The notes under the pieces were generated by a model. It was given only the letters and a program-made list of their open reading frames with translations. It was not told the DNA's origin and ran no database searches. 64,000 nt of DNA from Mycolicibacterium moriokaense (GTDB lineage: Bacteria > Actinomycetota > Actinomycetes > Mycobacteriales > Mycobacteriaceae). The position numbers and the translations under genes were made by a program. The stretch is taken from positions 1 through 64,000 of the forward strand of contig NZ_QJJU01000009.1 in NCBI RefSeq assembly GCF_003201655.1, written 5' to 3'. This document shows, in pieces, positions 1 through 12,496 of this stretch; positions within the stretch are counted from its first letter, which is position 1; every line of letters starts with the position of its first letter.

Positions 1-106
1 AACATCCACCCCTAAACGGGAAAAAGAGGTGAACAAAAACAACAACAAACAAAAACCACCAAACACACTATTGAGTTCTCAAACAACACACCCGCTCTAG
101 GGCAAC
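1..106 (-). promoter_or_regulatory. rRNA operon leader (5' end of precursor rRNA, runs off window)
   Basis: Read on the minus strand, the stretch carries the TTGTTTGAGAACTCAATAG element and T/G-rich tracts that are characteristic of the mycobacterial pre-16S leader, including the boxA-type antitermination region. It starts about 7 nt downstream of the proximal promoter and points out of the window, so the 16S gene should lie just beyond base 1. The murA-rrn adjacency is the usual arrangement of the mycobacterial rrnA locus. The exact boxA and boxB limits are not resolved here. Confidence 0.85.
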
Positions 107-112
107 CCTGCC

Positions 113-141
113 ACTGTACTCCACATGGACAGAGACGTCAA
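113..141 (-). promoter_or_regulatory. rRNA operon proximal promoter
   Basis: Minus-strand TTGACG (136-141) is separated by exactly 17 bp from TACAGT (113-118). This is a near-consensus SigA-type promoter placed directly before the conserved leader, with predicted transcription start near 106. Confidence 0.8.
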
Positions 142-189
142 ACCCCGTCCTCCAGTCCTAAAGGCCTGGGGCCGTTGGCTTCTCGGTAA

Positions 190-218
190 AGACTACGCCT
201 TCTCCCGCGAAGTCCCAA
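190..218 (-). promoter_or_regulatory. rRNA operon distal promoter (candidate)
   Basis: Minus-strand TTGGGA (213-218), a 17-bp spacer, then TAGTCT (190-195) lie between the murA stop and the proximal promoter. Tandem promoters in the murA-rrn gap are known for rrnA of fast-growing mycobacteria. This assignment rests on hexamer match and spacing only. Confidence 0.5.
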
Positions 219-258
219 AGCCGCCCTAAATTGACGCATTGGGACCGGGGTCGCAGTG

Positions 259-1512
259 CTAGACGACGCGCTCTATTTCCGCGCCGAGACTGACGAGGTT
301 CTCGACGAACAGCGGGTAGCCGCGATCGATATGGAACACGTCGTGCACTTCGGTGTCCCCGTCGGCAACCAGGCCTGCCAGCACCAGCCCCGCGCCGGCC
401 CTGATGTCGGACGACCACACCGGTGCGCTCGACAGTTGCGGGATGCCCCTCACCACCGCGTGGTGGCCATCGGTGCGGGCGTCGGCGCCCAGCCGGATCA
501 TCTCCTCGACAAACCGGAACCGGGCCTCGAAAACGTTCTCGGTGATCATCGATGTGCCGTCCGCGATCGACGCCAGACCGATGGCCATCGGCTGCAGATC
601 GGTCGGGAAACCCGGGAAGGGTAGGGTCGCGACGTTCACGGCCTTGGGGCGCTCGTACTGGACCACCCTGAAGCCGTCGTCGGTCTGCGTGACGGTGGCA
701 CCGGCATCGTGCAGCTTGTGCAGCACCAACTGCAGGTGTTGCGGGTCGACACCCGTTACCGAGATGTCCCCGCGGGTCATCGCGGCGGCAATGCCCCATG
801 TGGCGGCGACGATGCGATCGCCGATCACCCGATGTTCGGTGGGATAGAGCCGCTCGACTCCGGTGATCGTCATGATCGGCGTCCCCGCACCCGAGATCTG
901 GGCGCCCATCTGGTTGAGCATCGTGCACAGGTCCACGACGTCGGGCTCGCGTGCGGCGTTGTGAATCGTCGTGACGCCCTCGGCGACCACCGCAGCCATC
1001 AGAATGTTCTCTGTCGCACCCACCGACGGGAACTCCAGCTGAATTTCCGCGCCGCGCAAGTGATCTGCCTCGGCCACGACGCAGCCATGCTCGATATTGC
1101 AGCGCGCACCCAGCTGCCGCAGACCGGCTTGATGCATATCCAGCGGACGCGACCCGATGGCGTCGCCGCCAGGAAGCGCGACCTTGGCCCGCTTGCACCG
1201 GCCGACCAACGGTCCCAGCACACACACCGATGCGCGGAACTGGCGGACCGCGGCGAAATCCGCGTCGTACTTGGGTTCGTCGGGCGAGGTGATCCGCACG
1301 ACATCACCATCGAGCTCGACCGTCGTGCCAAGACCGCGTAGCACCTCCGCCATCAGCGGCACATCCAGGATGTCCGGGCAATTGGTGATCGTGCTGGTCC
1401 CCTCCGCCAGGAGAGTCGCCGCCATCAGCTTCAATACGCTGTTCTTCGCTCCCCCGACTGCGACTTCGCCCGATAACCGGCTTCCGCCGGTCACCACGAA
1501 TCGCTCACTCAC
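259..1512 (-). CDS. murA: UDP-N-acetylglucosamine 1-carboxyvinyltransferase
   Basis: Cytosolic EPSP-synthase-family enzyme, 417 aa, that transfers enolpyruvate from PEP to UDP-GlcNAc, the first committed step of peptidoglycan synthesis. The N-terminal GGAKNSVLK substrate motif and the catalytic loop [11 protein letters not shown] are present. Loop position 117 is Asp, where most bacteria have the fosfomycin-reactive Cys. Asp here is the known mycobacterial state and explains intrinsic fosfomycin resistance. The gene is followed on the same strand by the rRNA promoters, as in other mycobacteria, and is divergent from the cobalamin adenosyltransferase gene. Length is normal and the ATG start gives the canonical [10 protein letters not shown] beginning. 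Confidence 0.97.
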   Translation of the reverse strand: MSERFVVTGGSRLSGEVAVGGAKNSVLKLMAATLLAEGTSTITNCPDILDVPLMAEVLRGLGTTVELDGDVVRITSPDEPKYDADFAAVRQFRASVCVLGPLVGRCKRAKVALPGGDAIGSRPLDMHQAGLRQLGARCNIEHGCVVAEADHLRGAEIQLEFPSVGATENILMAAVVAEGVTTIHNAAREPDVVDLCTMLNQMGAQISGAGTPIMTITGVERLYPTEHRVIGDRIVAATWGIAAAMTRGDISVTGVDPQHLQLVLHKLHDAGATVTQTDDGFRVVQYERPKAVNVATLPFPGFPTDLQPMAIGLASIADGTSMITENVFEARFRFVEEMIRLGADARTDGHHAVVRGIPQLSSAPVWSSDIRAGAGLVLAGLVADGDTEVHDVFHIDRGYPLFVENLVSLGAEIERVV

Positions 1513-1581
1513 GCGGGTCAGTGTAAACAGCGGATTGGGCCCTGTCAGTTCCGAGGCAGTCGGTCCCGCTACCGTTTAACC

Positions 1582-2160
1582 ATGGCAGTTCATCTGACCC
1601 GCATTTACACCCGGACCGGCGATGACGGAACCACCGGTTTGAGCGATTTCAGCAGGGTCTCAAAGAATGACGCGCGGCTCGCGGCATATGCCGACTGTGA
1701 CGAGACCAATGCTGCGATCGGCGTCGCCATCGCATTGGGAAACCCCGTTGAGCAGATTCGCAACGTGCTGCGGCAGATTCAGAACGATCTCTTCGACGCA
1801 GGCGCTGACCTGTCCACCCCGGTGGTCGAGAATCCCGAACATCCCCCGCTGCGGATCACCCAGAGCTACATCGATCGGCTGGAGTCGTGGTGCGACGAGT
1901 TCAATGAACCGCTGCCTGCGCTGAATTCGTTTGTGCTGCCAGGGGGTACACCGCTTTCCGCGCTGCTGCACGTGGCCCGCACGGTGGCTCGCCGGGCGGA
2001 ACGCTCGGCGTGGCAGGCCGTGGACACCCACGAAGACTCGATAAGCGTGCTGCCTGCCAAGTACCTCAACCGGCTGTCGGACCTGCTGTTCATTTTGTCG
2101 CGGGTCGCTAATCCCGCCGGTGATGTGTTGTGGCAACCGGGCGGTCCCGCAACGGATTAG
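1582..2160 (+). CDS. PduO-type ATP:cob(I)alamin adenosyltransferase
   Basis: 192 aa, Pfam Cob_adeno_trans type. It transfers the adenosyl group of ATP to cob(I)alamin to make adenosylcobalamin, the cofactor of methylmalonyl-CoA mutase. The N-terminal TRTGDDGTTGL ATP-binding motif and the C-terminal RRAER and YLNRLSDLLF blocks are intact. It is the only plus-strand gene in this part of the core. Its TAG stop (2158-2160) overlaps the TAA stop of the convergent DUF2550 gene. It occupies the place of Rv1314c beside murA. Confidence 0.95.
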   Translation: MAVHLTRIYTRTGDDGTTGLSDFSRVSKNDARLAAYADCDETNAAIGVAIALGNPVEQIRNVLRQIQNDLFDAGADLSTPVVENPEHPPLRITQSYIDRLESWCDEFNEPLPALNSFVLPGGTPLSALLHVARTVARRAERSAWQAVDTHEDSISVLPAKYLNRLSDLLFILSRVANPAGDVLWQPGGPATD

Positions 2161-2603
2161 TACGTGCGGCGCCGAGCGCGCGGCGATGGTCGCGACTCGA
2201 GCCACGACTGAAATGCCGTCAACGCACCGCGATCCAGCGCCACTTCATAGCCCTGGCGGCGCTCCGGACTGGTGTCGCGCAATTCCAGAACGACGATCTG
2301 GTCGGTCATGATGTCGAATTCGTCGCCGCGGGGCGCCCGTCGCGACACGATCTCCAGACCGCGGCGACTCAGCGTTCGATCCGGCCACCATCGCAGGCTG
2401 GACAGCCGATAGAAGCCGGCTTCCCCGCCCCGGTAACGCATTACACCGTGACGCCACCCGTGCCCGCCGACGGCGGGCACGTCGCGCAGGATCGCCGCCG
2501 TACCGCCCACTTGGCGTAGCTTCCAGAGCCGATAAGAGAGAGCGACGACAACGAACAGCAGTACACCGACCAGCGCGACCATAACCAGCATGGACGCGCT
2601 CAT
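2157..2603 (-). CDS. DUF2550 family membrane-anchored protein
   Basis: 148 aa with one N-terminal membrane helix (about residues 5-25, LVMVALVGVLLFVVVAL) and a basic C-terminal domain ending in RARRRTY. The family is actinobacterial and of unknown biochemical role. It lies 10 bp after atpC on the same strand and is probably the last gene of the ATP synthase operon, the position of Rv1312. The association is positional; nothing in the sequence shows that the protein belongs to the F1Fo complex. Confidence 0.9.
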   Translation of the reverse strand: MSASMLVMVALVGVLLFVVVALSYRLWKLRQVGGTAAILRDVPAVGGHGWRHGVMRYRGGEAGFYRLSSLRWWPDRTLSRRGLEIVSRRAPRGDEFDIMTDQIVVLELRDTSPERRQGYEVALDRGALTAFQSWLESRPSPRARRRTY

Positions 2604-2613
2604 CGGCGGGCCT

Positions 2614-2979
2614 CTAGTCGATCTGGCCCAGGGCGCGAAGCCTCGCTCGACCCTTGGCGGCGGTAGCGGGATCGTCGGATTCCGCGTCGCGCTGTGCGGC
2701 GGCTTCGTCGATCTCCGAATCGAATTCGGCGCTCTCGGCCAGGACGGTTACCGCCTGATCGGTGACGGACAGAAAGCCTCCGTCCACCGCGATACGCAGA
2801 TCGTCCTCACCCTCGCGTTCGACCCGAACCATCGCGTCGTCGACAAGCTGCGCGACCAACGGGATGTGATTGGGCAGGATGCCGATCTCGCCGGAAGTGG
2901 TCCGGGTGAACAGGAACGTACCCTGACCCGACCAGATCTTGCGGTCGACGGCGACGATGTCGATGTTCAGTTCGGCCAT
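2614..2979 (-). CDS. atpC: ATP synthase F1 epsilon subunit
   Basis: 121 aa, shorter than the E. coli subunit as usual in mycobacteria. The N-terminal beta-sandwich ([33 protein letters not shown]) is followed by a short helical tail. It belongs to the central rotor stalk and couples proton flow to catalysis. The gene sits 30 bp after atpD. The start ATG is chosen from the conserved [14 protein letters not shown] beginning and an upstream GAAAGGTG ribosome site. Confidence 0.96.
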   Translation of the reverse strand: MAELNIDIVAVDRKIWSGQGTFLFTRTTSGEIGILPNHIPLVAQLVDDAMVRVEREGEDDLRIAVDGGFLSVTDQAVTVLAESAEFDSEIDEAAAQRDAESDDPATAAKGRARLRALGQID

Positions 2980-3009
2980 CGCACATCACCTTTCGGCGCG
3001 GGGCTTAGC

Positions 3010-5456
<2,447 letters not shown>

Positions 5457-5462
5457 CGCTGA

Positions 5463-7109
5463 CTACTTCTTCTTCGGTGCGGGCTTGCGAACCTTCACCG
5501 ATTCCTTCTCGAGGTCTTCATCGGCGAGCGCGTCGACATGCTCGTCGGGCACGACGGAACTGCCGTCGGACGCAGCGAAGCCCTTCTTGAACTGGTTGAT
5601 CGCATCGGTCAGCTTTGCGTCGAGCTCTTCGCCGAGCTTCTGGGATTCGCGGATCTCCTTGAGGATGCCGTCATCAGACGCGCGCAGGTGATCGAGGAAT
5701 TCCGCCTCGAAGCGGCCGACGTCCTCGACAGGAACGGAGTCCAGATGACCCTGTGTACCAAGGAAGATCGAAACGACCTGCTCCTCAACCGACAACGGCC
5801 GGTACTGCGGCTGTTTGAGCAGCTCGACAAGTCGGGCACCGCGCTCCAACTGCGCCTTCGAGGTGGCGTCCAGGTCCGAGGCGAAGGCCGCGAACGCCTC
5901 CAGCTCGCGATACTGAGACAGATCCAGCCGCAGCGAGCCTGCCACCTCCTTCATGGCCTTGATCTGCGCGGCGCCACCCACACGGGACACCGAAACACCG
6001 ACGTTGATGGCCGGGCGCACACCCTGGTTGAACAGGTCGCTCTCCAGGAAGCACTGGCCGTCGGTGATCGAGATGACGTTGGTCGGGATGTAGGCCGAGA
6101 TGTCGTTGGCCTTGGTCTCGATGATCGGTAGACCGGTCAGCGACCCGCCGCCGAGCTCGTCGGACAGCTTCGCGCAGCGCTCGAGCAGCCGCGAGTGCAG
6201 ATAGAACACGTCGCCCGGGTACGCCTCGCGGCCGGGCGGACGGCGCAGCAGCAGGGAGATCGCGCGGTAGGCCTCGGCCTGCTTGCTCAGGTCGTCGAAC
6301 ACGATCAGCACGTGCTTGCCGCTGTACATCCAGTGCTGTGCGATGGCCGAACCGGTGTACGGCGCAAGCCATTTGAAGCCCGCCGAGTCCGAAGCCGGTG
6401 CGGCCACGATGGTGGTGTAGTCCATCGCGCCGCCCTCTTCGAGTGCCCGGGCCACCGCGGCGATGGTGGTGCCCTTCTGCCCGATCGCGACGTAGACGCA
6501 GCGGACCTGCTTCTTTACGTCGCCGGACTCCCAGTTCTCGCGCTGGTTGAGGATGGTGTCCACACAGACCGCGGTCTTGCCGGTCTTGCGGTCGCCGATG
6601 ATCAGCTGGCGCTGGCCGCGACCGATCGGGGTCATTGCGTCGATGGCCTTGATGCCGGTCTGCAGCGGCTCGCTCACGCCTTGACGCTGCACCACCGAAG
6701 GAGCCTGAATCTCCAGTGCGCGACGGGCCTCCGGCTCGATGTCGCCCTTGGCGTCGATCGGCTGCCCCAGCGGGTTGACCACGCGGCCCAGGAAATTGTC
6801 GCCTACTGGGACGGACAGCACCTCGCCCGTGCGCTTGACCTGCTGGCCTTCTTCGATCTTCTCGAAGTCACCGAGGATGACCGCGCCGATGCTGTGCTCG
6901 TCGAGGTTGAGCGCCACGCCGAGCACGCCGCCCGGGAAGTCCAGCAGCTCCTGCGTCATCACCGAGGGCAGGCCCTCGACGTGCGCGATACCGTCGCCGG
7001 CATCGATGACCGTACCGATCTCCTCGCGTACGGTGTCGGCGGTGAAGGTCGAGACGTAGTCCTCGATCGCGCCCTGGATGTCGTTAGCGGAGATGGTCAA
7101 CTCTGCCAT
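5463..7109 (-). CDS. atpA: ATP synthase F1 alpha subunit
   Basis: 548 aa regulatory nucleotide-binding subunit of F1. The P-loop GDRKTGKT and the [12 protein letters not shown] region are intact. It is about 35 residues longer than the E. coli protein because of a charged C-terminal tail ([21 protein letters not shown] type). This is the mycobacterial extension shown elsewhere to suppress ATP hydrolysis. It lies between the b-delta fusion gene (49 bp upstream) and atpG. Confidence 0.98.
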   Translation of the reverse strand: MAELTISANDIQGAIEDYVSTFTADTVREEIGTVIDAGDGIAHVEGLPSVMTQELLDFPGGVLGVALNLDEHSIGAVILGDFEKIEEGQQVKRTGEVLSVPVGDNFLGRVVNPLGQPIDAKGDIEPEARRALEIQAPSVVQRQGVSEPLQTGIKAIDAMTPIGRGQRQLIIGDRKTGKTAVCVDTILNQRENWESGDVKKQVRCVYVAIGQKGTTIAAVARALEEGGAMDYTTIVAAPASDSAGFKWLAPYTGSAIAQHWMYSGKHVLIVFDDLSKQAEAYRAISLLLRRPPGREAYPGDVFYLHSRLLERCAKLSDELGGGSLTGLPIIETKANDISAYIPTNVISITDGQCFLESDLFNQGVRPAINVGVSVSRVGGAAQIKAMKEVAGSLRLDLSQYRELEAFAAFASDLDATSKAQLERGARLVELLKQPQYRPLSVEEQVVSIFLGTQGHLDSVPVEDVGRFEAEFLDHLRASDDGILKEIRESQKLGEELDAKLTDAINQFKKGFAASDGSSVVPDEHVDALADEDLEKESVKVRKPAPKKK

Positions 7110-7158
7110 GGGTTTTCGTCTTCCTGCTCTTGCGGTGTGGGGTCTTTATCGTTGTGGG

Positions 7159-8496
7159 TCAGTCAGGCAGCTTGGTGTCGGCGGCCGCCAGTTTCGATGA
7201 GAGCGTGCCGTCGATCACCTCGTCGCCGACGGCGATGTTCAGGCCGCCAAGCAGCTGCGGGTGGATATGTAGCTGCAGGGAAACCGGGTGGCCGTAGATG
7301 CGGGTCAATACTTCTGTCAACCGGGTCCGCTGCGCGTCGCTCAGGTCGGCCGCGGCACTGACGTGTGCGACCACCTCGCCTCGGCGGGCCACCGCGAGCT
7401 CGGCCAGTTCGAGCACCGCCTCGTCGGCACGCTCGCCGCGAAGCAGCTCGATCGTCTGCGAAAGCAGCTGGACCGTTGTGGCATTCACCCCGGAGCCGCT
7501 GCCAAGGACATCGCGTAGCAGCTTGATGCGGCCCGCGGCGGGCGTGCTGTAGTCGCCAAGCAGAGTGGCCAGCCCCGGCTGCGCATCGAGGACGCGGCTG
7601 AACCGGAAGAGTTGCTCTTCGACGTCGCCTGCCACCTGTTCGCGCTCCGCACGTACCAGTAGCGCCAACCGCGCGACATGCTCCACGGCGTCGACCAGAT
7701 TCGCATCCGACGACCAGCGTCCCGACACCGCGGCCTTGAGCACCTCCAGCGACGTGTCGCCGACCTTGCCTTCGAGCAACGTCTCCAACAAGTTCAGCTT
7801 GGGCGTCGGGTCGTCGGCCGGATCGGCGAGATGACGCGTCAGGACCGACTCGCTTGCCAGCAGGCTGGTGACCGACGCCAAATCATCGGCCACCGAGGAC
7901 AACTGGTCGGCGCCGAGGTCGGCGGTCAACTGGTCGAACTTGTCCACCAGCGCGGCCAGCGATTCCCGGCTCGCCGCGCGCAGCCGCGCCGTAGCCCGGT
8001 CAGCGATCACTGCTTCGGACGGTGCCATTGCGTCGAGTTCGTCGATGAATCGGTCGACGGTGGCTGACTGCCTAGCGGCATCCGAGACGTGTTCGTTGAC
8101 CAAATCGCTGGCGCGGCGGACGGATTCACTACCGAGGTCTTGGCGCAGCTGGCGAATCAACTGAGCGCGCAGAAGCTGAACCTGCTGAGCGCCTTGCACT
8201 TTGATCCGCTCAACCTCTGCATCGGCCTGGGCATGCAACTGCTGGACGAGGCGCGTGGCGTCGGCCTTGGCCTCCTCGGTCACCTGCTTGGCCTGGGCCT
8301 TGGCTTCTTCGATGGCCTTTTCGTGCGCCTTCTCCGCCTTGGCCAACTGCTCCTTGGCCTCCGCGCTGTCTGCCAACTGCTTGCGCACGTTCTCTTGCTG
8401 GTTGGTCATCATCTTGCGCACCGGCGGAACGACGTAGCGCCACACGATCCACACGATGACCGCGAAGCCGATGAGCTGACCGATGAATGTCGACAT
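7159..8496 (-). CDS. atpFH: ATP synthase b-delta fusion subunit
   Basis: 445 aa. Residues 1-30 form a membrane anchor ([20 protein letters not shown]). A long Lys/Ala/Glu-rich b-type coiled coil runs to about residue 110 and a linker domain follows. An OSCP/delta domain fills the C-terminal part (about 265-445) and ends [15 protein letters not shown]. The fusion is typical of mycobacteria, where this protein makes the peripheral stalk together with the separate b subunit. Often annotated atpH. It begins 4 bp after the end of atpF. Confidence 0.96.
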   Translation of the reverse strand: MSTFIGQLIGFAVIVWIVWRYVVPPVRKMMTNQQENVRKQLADSAEAKEQLAKAEKAHEKAIEEAKAQAKQVTEEAKADATRLVQQLHAQADAEVERIKVQGAQQVQLLRAQLIRQLRQDLGSESVRRASDLVNEHVSDAARQSATVDRFIDELDAMAPSEAVIADRATARLRAASRESLAALVDKFDQLTADLGADQLSSVADDLASVTSLLASESVLTRHLADPADDPTPKLNLLETLLEGKVGDTSLEVLKAAVSGRWSSDANLVDAVEHVARLALLVRAEREQVAGDVEEQLFRFSRVLDAQPGLATLLGDYSTPAAGRIKLLRDVLGSGSGVNATTVQLLSQTIELLRGERADEAVLELAELAVARRGEVVAHVSAAADLSDAQRTRLTEVLTRIYGHPVSLQLHIHPQLLGGLNIAVGDEVIDGTLSSKLAAADTKLPD

Positions 8497-8500
8497 GGCC

Positions 8501-9010
8501 TTACCGCCCCGAACCCGAAGTGGCCGGGTCGATTTCGACGCCCAGCACGCGGCTGGCCAGGGTCACGGAAAGGCTGTCCACCGACGACGTCAGATCCGGC
8601 TGGATGGCCAACGCCTGCTCCTTCAACTCGGAGTCGGCTTGCTGCAGGGTCGACGTCACTTCGTCAGACGCCCGGCCTCGCATGTCCTCCAGGACCTTTC
8701 GCCCTTCAGCTCGCGCCTCATCACGAACCTTCGAGGCTTCGCCGCGTGCCGTGGCCATTTCGGCTTGGTAGTCCTTGTCGGCGGCGGAGAACTGGTCGGC
8801 CGCCTTGCGGCTGTCCTCGACGGTCCGCTTCACCATGGCGTCACGTTCACTCAGCACCTTGGAGACAGGTGGGACAACCCACTTGCCGATCACTCCGAGC
8901 ACGATCAAGAAGATGATCAGGACGAAGAAGAAGGTGCCGTTGGGGATGAGGAAGTTGCTGGTGCCACCACCTTCCTCAGCCGCCAGAAGAATGACGTTCG
9001 GATCAGCCAT
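8501..9010 (-). CDS. atpF: ATP synthase Fo b subunit
   Basis: 169 aa with one membrane segment ([20 protein letters not shown], about residues 20-40) and a long charged helix that dimerises with the b part of the fusion subunit to form the peripheral stalk. It starts 9 bp after atpE and ends 4 bp before atpFH, so it is probably translationally coupled. Confidence 0.96.
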   Translation of the reverse strand: MADPNVILLAAEEGGGTSNFLIPNGTFFFVLIIFLIVLGVIGKWVVPPVSKVLSERDAMVKRTVEDSRKAADQFSAADKDYQAEMATARGEASKVRDEARAEGRKVLEDMRGRASDEVTSTLQQADSELKEQALAIQPDLTSSVDSLSVTLASRVLGVEIDPATSGSGR

Positions 9011-9019
9011 GGAGGTGGA

Positions 9020-9268
<249 letters not shown>

Positions 9269-9330
9269 TTATCCTCCTTGATAACTGGTAGGCGTCCTAC
9301 CAGGTTGTGGGTCCTGCATGTTCGGGTCGG

Positions 9331-10086
9331 CTAGTGGTGGTCCTCATCGAGTTCCATCGATTGGCTGAAGTACAAGATCGTCAGCAGCGCGAAGATGAAC
9401 GCCTGGATCGCGCCGACGAACAAGTCGAAGCTCTTCCAGATCGCGTTGGGCAACCACTGGATGTACCACGGGAACAGTGCGATCAGTGAGACCAGGATGC
9501 CGCCGGCGAAAATGTTGCCAAAGAGTCGGAGTGACAACGAGATCGGCTTAGCGATCTCCTCGACCAGGTTGATCGGCGCCATCAGGGTGACGTGGCCCTT
9601 CAGCAGCTTGAGGGGGTGGCCCAAGACGCCGCGGCGCCACACGCCCGCCGCGTGGTAACAGATGAAGACGAACAGTGCGAGCGCCAGCACGAAGTTGATG
9701 TCGGATGCGGGGGGCTTGATCAGCTCGTGTATTGCACCGCTGGAGTCGGTGTACTGCACCGGCACCACGGAGAGCCAGTTCGCGACCAGGATGAACACGA
9801 ACAGCGTCACAGCGAGCGGCAGCACGAACGGTGCGATCTTCATGCCGATCGCGGCCTCGATCTGGTCGCGCAACTGGACCGTGATGGCTTCCCAGAACAG
9901 CTGAACACCGCCGGGCACGCCCGTCGATGTGACCTTGGCGCGCAGGAAGAATGCCAGCCCGAGCACAATCACCGCGGCGATCGCGGTCGCCAGCACAGTG
10001 TCTGTGTTGACCGTCAGCCCGAACCATTTGGCCGTCTCGTGGTGACCGACCTCAATGGCAGCTTCGGCGAGGAGCGTCTCGGTCAT
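9331..10086 (-). CDS. atpB: ATP synthase Fo a subunit
   Basis: 251 aa polytopic membrane protein that forms the two proton half-channels beside the c-ring. Helices include [20 protein letters not shown] and [16 protein letters not shown]. The essential Arg-containing stretch is [16 protein letters not shown]. Its ATG overlaps the TGA of the preceding gene by 4 bp. A 65-bp gap separates it from atpE. Confidence 0.97.
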   Translation of the reverse strand: MTETLLAEAAIEVGHHETAKWFGLTVNTDTVLATAIAAVIVLGLAFFLRAKVTSTGVPGGVQLFWEAITVQLRDQIEAAIGMKIAPFVLPLAVTLFVFILVANWLSVVPVQYTDSSGAIHELIKPPASDINFVLALALFVFICYHAAGVWRRGVLGHPLKLLKGHVTLMAPINLVEEIAKPISLSLRLFGNIFAGGILVSLIALFPWYIQWLPNAIWKSFDLFVGAIQAFIFALLTILYFSQSMELDEDHH

Positions 10087-10538
10087 TGCTGTGTGGCCTC
10101 CCCTTCGAGTCCGCCTGCGCTGTCCGGGTCACCGGCCTTCAGCTTCTTCATCACCGGCAGAGCGGTGGTAATCACCAAAACCACCTGGAACAGGGCCATG
10201 CCGAACAGCACGCCAAGCCCCTGCGGTCGGAAGATGAATGCGATCGTCAGCCCGATCACCGTCAGCACCAGAAGACGGGTGGCGGAGTTCAGCGCCATCT
10301 TGCGCTTCAGCGGATGCGCCTCGGCAGTGATGGCATCCACCGAACGCTGCACCAATACGGCGTTGAGCAAACCAAGCCCGAGTCCGACACCGAAGAAGAC
10401 GCCGACCATCACGTGGCCGAGCAGTCCGGCGGCCAGCGATGCCAGCCCGGTCAGCACGATGCAGATCGCCAGCAGGCGCAGAGGCCTGAAAGCAACGGAC
10501 GGAAACACCAACGGCGCGTCTTGCGCTGGCGTCGTCAC
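10083..10538 (-). CDS. atpI: AtpI-like membrane protein heading the ATP synthase operon
   Basis: 151 aa with four predicted membrane helices ([54 protein letters not shown] and [20 protein letters not shown]). It is the first gene of the operon and overlaps atpB by 4 bp. It occupies the position of Rv1303. The AtpI role (assembly or Mg2+ handling) is inferred from position and topology; sequence similarity to characterised AtpI proteins is weak. Confidence 0.8.
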   Translation of the reverse strand: MTTPAQDAPLVFPSVAFRPLRLLAICIVLTGLASLAAGLLGHVMVGVFFGVGLGLGLLNAVLVQRSVDAITAEAHPLKRKMALNSATRLLVLTVIGLTIAFIFRPQGLGVLFGMALFQVVLVITTALPVMKKLKAGDPDSAGGLEGEATQQ

Positions 10539-10707
10539 TGCTTCACCTCAATCCCGCGGTCACGAGAGCTAATCCCGATGATTCTGTGCGTGGCGCCCCG
10601 AGCGTATCGGAGGGCGACAGGCTCGCTGGAATCACCCAAGGGGTAGCTCCCTTTGTCGGTCGTTGTTCCGTTCCGATCGGCGGTGAACCGACGGCTCGGA
10701 GGCCGGC

Positions 10708-10744
10708 AACCCGCGAGGTTTTTTCGGGTTCTGATTGCACCCTA
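10708..10744 (-). promoter_or_regulatory. Candidate ATP synthase operon promoter with 5' hairpin
   Basis: In the 237-bp gap between rfe and atpI, the minus strand has TAGGGT (10739-10744), a TANNNT-type -10 element. Immediately downstream is an AACCCG/CGGGTT hairpin (10708-10730) that would sit at the transcript 5' end. No good -35 is visible. The atp genes may also be read from further upstream. Confidence 0.3.
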
Positions 10745-10775
10745 ACACATGGTGGGAGCCATAAATGGGGGTCTA

Positions 10776-11969
10776 CTACTTTTTGTCGTACATTTCCTCG
10801 AACTGGCTGTCACGGCGGCGCAGAAGCGGGATCAGAGTCACCACGATCGCGACGAGAATCGCTGCGAGCATGACGGCGCCGGTGTAGCGGGGGTCGAAGA
10901 AAATGGTGCTCGCGGCGCCCAGCGCGATGATGCCCACCCACAGGTAGACGAGCAGCACCACTCGGCGGTGCGAGTGGCCGATCTGCAGCAACCGGTGATG
11001 CAAATGCATCTTGTCCGGCGTCGAGAAATGCACGCCCGCGCGGGTCCGGCGAATCACCGCGAGCAGCATGTCGAGCGCCGGCACGAACATCACCGCAACC
11101 ACCAACAGGAACGGAGACAGCAGAGCGAAAACGTCGCGTGCGCCGTAGGCGGTCTGCGAGATCGGGCCTGCCGCGGTGGTGGATGCGGCGGCAAGCATCA
11201 GCCCGATCAGCATCGACCCGGAATCGCCCATGAAGATCTTCGCGGGGTGGAAGTTGTGCGGCAGGAAGCCAAGGCACGCGCCCGCCAGCACGACGGAGAT
11301 CACCGCGGGCGGATAGAACAGGACGTCGCCGCCGTGGTCACGCAGCAGGCCGATCGAGAAGATGCAGATGGCCGACGCGGTGATCAGGCCGAGTCCGGCG
11401 GCCAGCCCGTCGAGGCCGTCGACGAAGTTCATCGCGTTGACGATCGCCACCGTCAGCGCCAGCGTGAGAAGGATCGACGACACCTGGTCAAGCACGATGG
11501 TGCCGACGCCGCCGATCGGGATGTAGAGCACGCTCCACGCGACGCCCATCGTGACGAGCACGCTCGCGGCGGTGATTTGGCCTGCGAACTTCGTCAGCGC
11601 ATCCAGGCCCCACTTGTCGTCGATCAGCCCGATCCCCATGATGAGTCCACCTGCGACCACGACTGCGGGCATGCCGGACGAATAGACGAATCCCCTGGTG
11701 AGAGCGGGCAGTTGGGACGCCAGCAGCACGGCTGCCACCACGCCGATATACATCGCCAGGCCACCCATACGCGGCGTCGGCTGCTGGTGCACGTCGCGCT
11801 CGCGCGGATAGGCGACCGCGCCTAGCCGCCTGGCAAGCACCCGGACCCAGCCGGTCGCGAAGTAGGTAATCATCGCCGCCGTCAGACCGACGAGCGCGAG
11901 CTCGCGCAGCGGGACACCCGCGCCCCGATCGGAAAGCGCGAGCAATCCGCCGGCCAGGTCACTCACCAT
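10776..11969 (-). CDS. rfe: Decaprenyl-phosphate N-acetylglucosaminyl-1-phosphate transferase (WecA type)
   Basis: 397 aa, about eleven membrane segments. It transfers GlcNAc-1-P from UDP-GlcNAc to decaprenyl phosphate, the first step of the arabinogalactan linkage unit. Family motifs are present: the Mg2+-binding MNFVDGLDGLAAG region, FMGDSGSMLIG, and the cytosolic DKMHLHHRLLQIGH loop that recognises the sugar nucleotide. It lies between the Sua5 region and the ATP synthase operon as in other mycobacteria. Confidence 0.96.
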   Translation of the reverse strand: MVSDLAGGLLALSDRGAGVPLRELALVGLTAAMITYFATGWVRVLARRLGAVAYPRERDVHQQPTPRMGGLAMYIGVVAAVLLASQLPALTRGFVYSSGMPAVVVAGGLIMGIGLIDDKWGLDALTKFAGQITAASVLVTMGVAWSVLYIPIGGVGTIVLDQVSSILLTLALTVAIVNAMNFVDGLDGLAAGLGLITASAICIFSIGLLRDHGGDVLFYPPAVISVVLAGACLGFLPHNFHPAKIFMGDSGSMLIGLMLAAASTTAAGPISQTAYGARDVFALLSPFLLVVAVMFVPALDMLLAVIRRTRAGVHFSTPDKMHLHHRLLQIGHSHRRVVLLVYLWVGIIALGAASTIFFDPRYTGAVMLAAILVAIVVTLIPLLRRRDSQFEEMYDKK

Positions 11970-12013
11970 TGGCGCAACCGTACTGGACGAAGATGAGACG
12001 GTACGGTTCGCGC

Positions 12014-12496
12014 ATGCCGTCGTTCTTCAGCAGATTCGTCCGCATCGGCAGGTTGCCAGAACCTCTGCGAGCGCAGTTCGAGCCTGAAGGCATTGTTCAT
12101 GTGGCGGAACGCATCCACGTGACTCAGCGCTTCAGCGGATCGGCCCCGGGAGTGCACTCCAGCCTGAGCGTCAACCGTCAGATCGGGTTGGCGATCTTCA
12201 CCCGCGAACGTCTCTATGCGCTGCTGCCCACGGTCCCGCGATTGAAGGGACCAGCCATCGACCGGCGTTGGGATGACCCGAAAGACGGACCGGCGCGCGT
12301 CGAGATCTCGGACTCGGGCGCGCAGATGGACATCGACATCGCTCACGTCGATCCCCGGTTTCGCGGGCATCTGTCGCTGCATTTCAAGACGAGCCTGCCC
12401 GACGACGTGCTCGCGGCTCTCCCGTCGCGGTCGTTGGCATTCGGGGTACCGCCCGACTATGTCTTCCACTTGCTCGGTGTGCGGGTGCGAACCTGA
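12014..12496 (+). CDS. Conserved hypothetical protein (160 aa)
   Basis: Soluble protein with no signal peptide or membrane helix, beginning MPSFFSRFVRIGRLPEPLRA. I recognise no domain. It has ordinary mycobacterial codon use and a balanced residue mix (for example SLSVNRQIGLAIFTRERLYA), which supports real coding on this strand over the Arg-rich opposite frame. It is divergent from rfe and ends one base before the stop of the convergent tsaC/sua5 gene. A start 45 nt upstream is possible but less likely, as it would overlap the rfe start. Confidence 0.75.
   Translation: MPSFFSRFVRIGRLPEPLRAQFEPEGIVHVAERIHVTQRFSGSAPGVHSSLSVNRQIGLAIFTRERLYALLPTVPRLKGPAIDRRWDDPKDGPARVEISDSGAQMDIDIAHVDPRFRGHLSLHFKTSLPDDVLAALPSRSLAFGVPPDYVFHLLGVRVRT

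Noticed and set aside
10708..10730. Rho-independent terminator after rfe
   Set aside because: The stem is only 6 bp and, in the direction of transcription, is not followed by a U tract.
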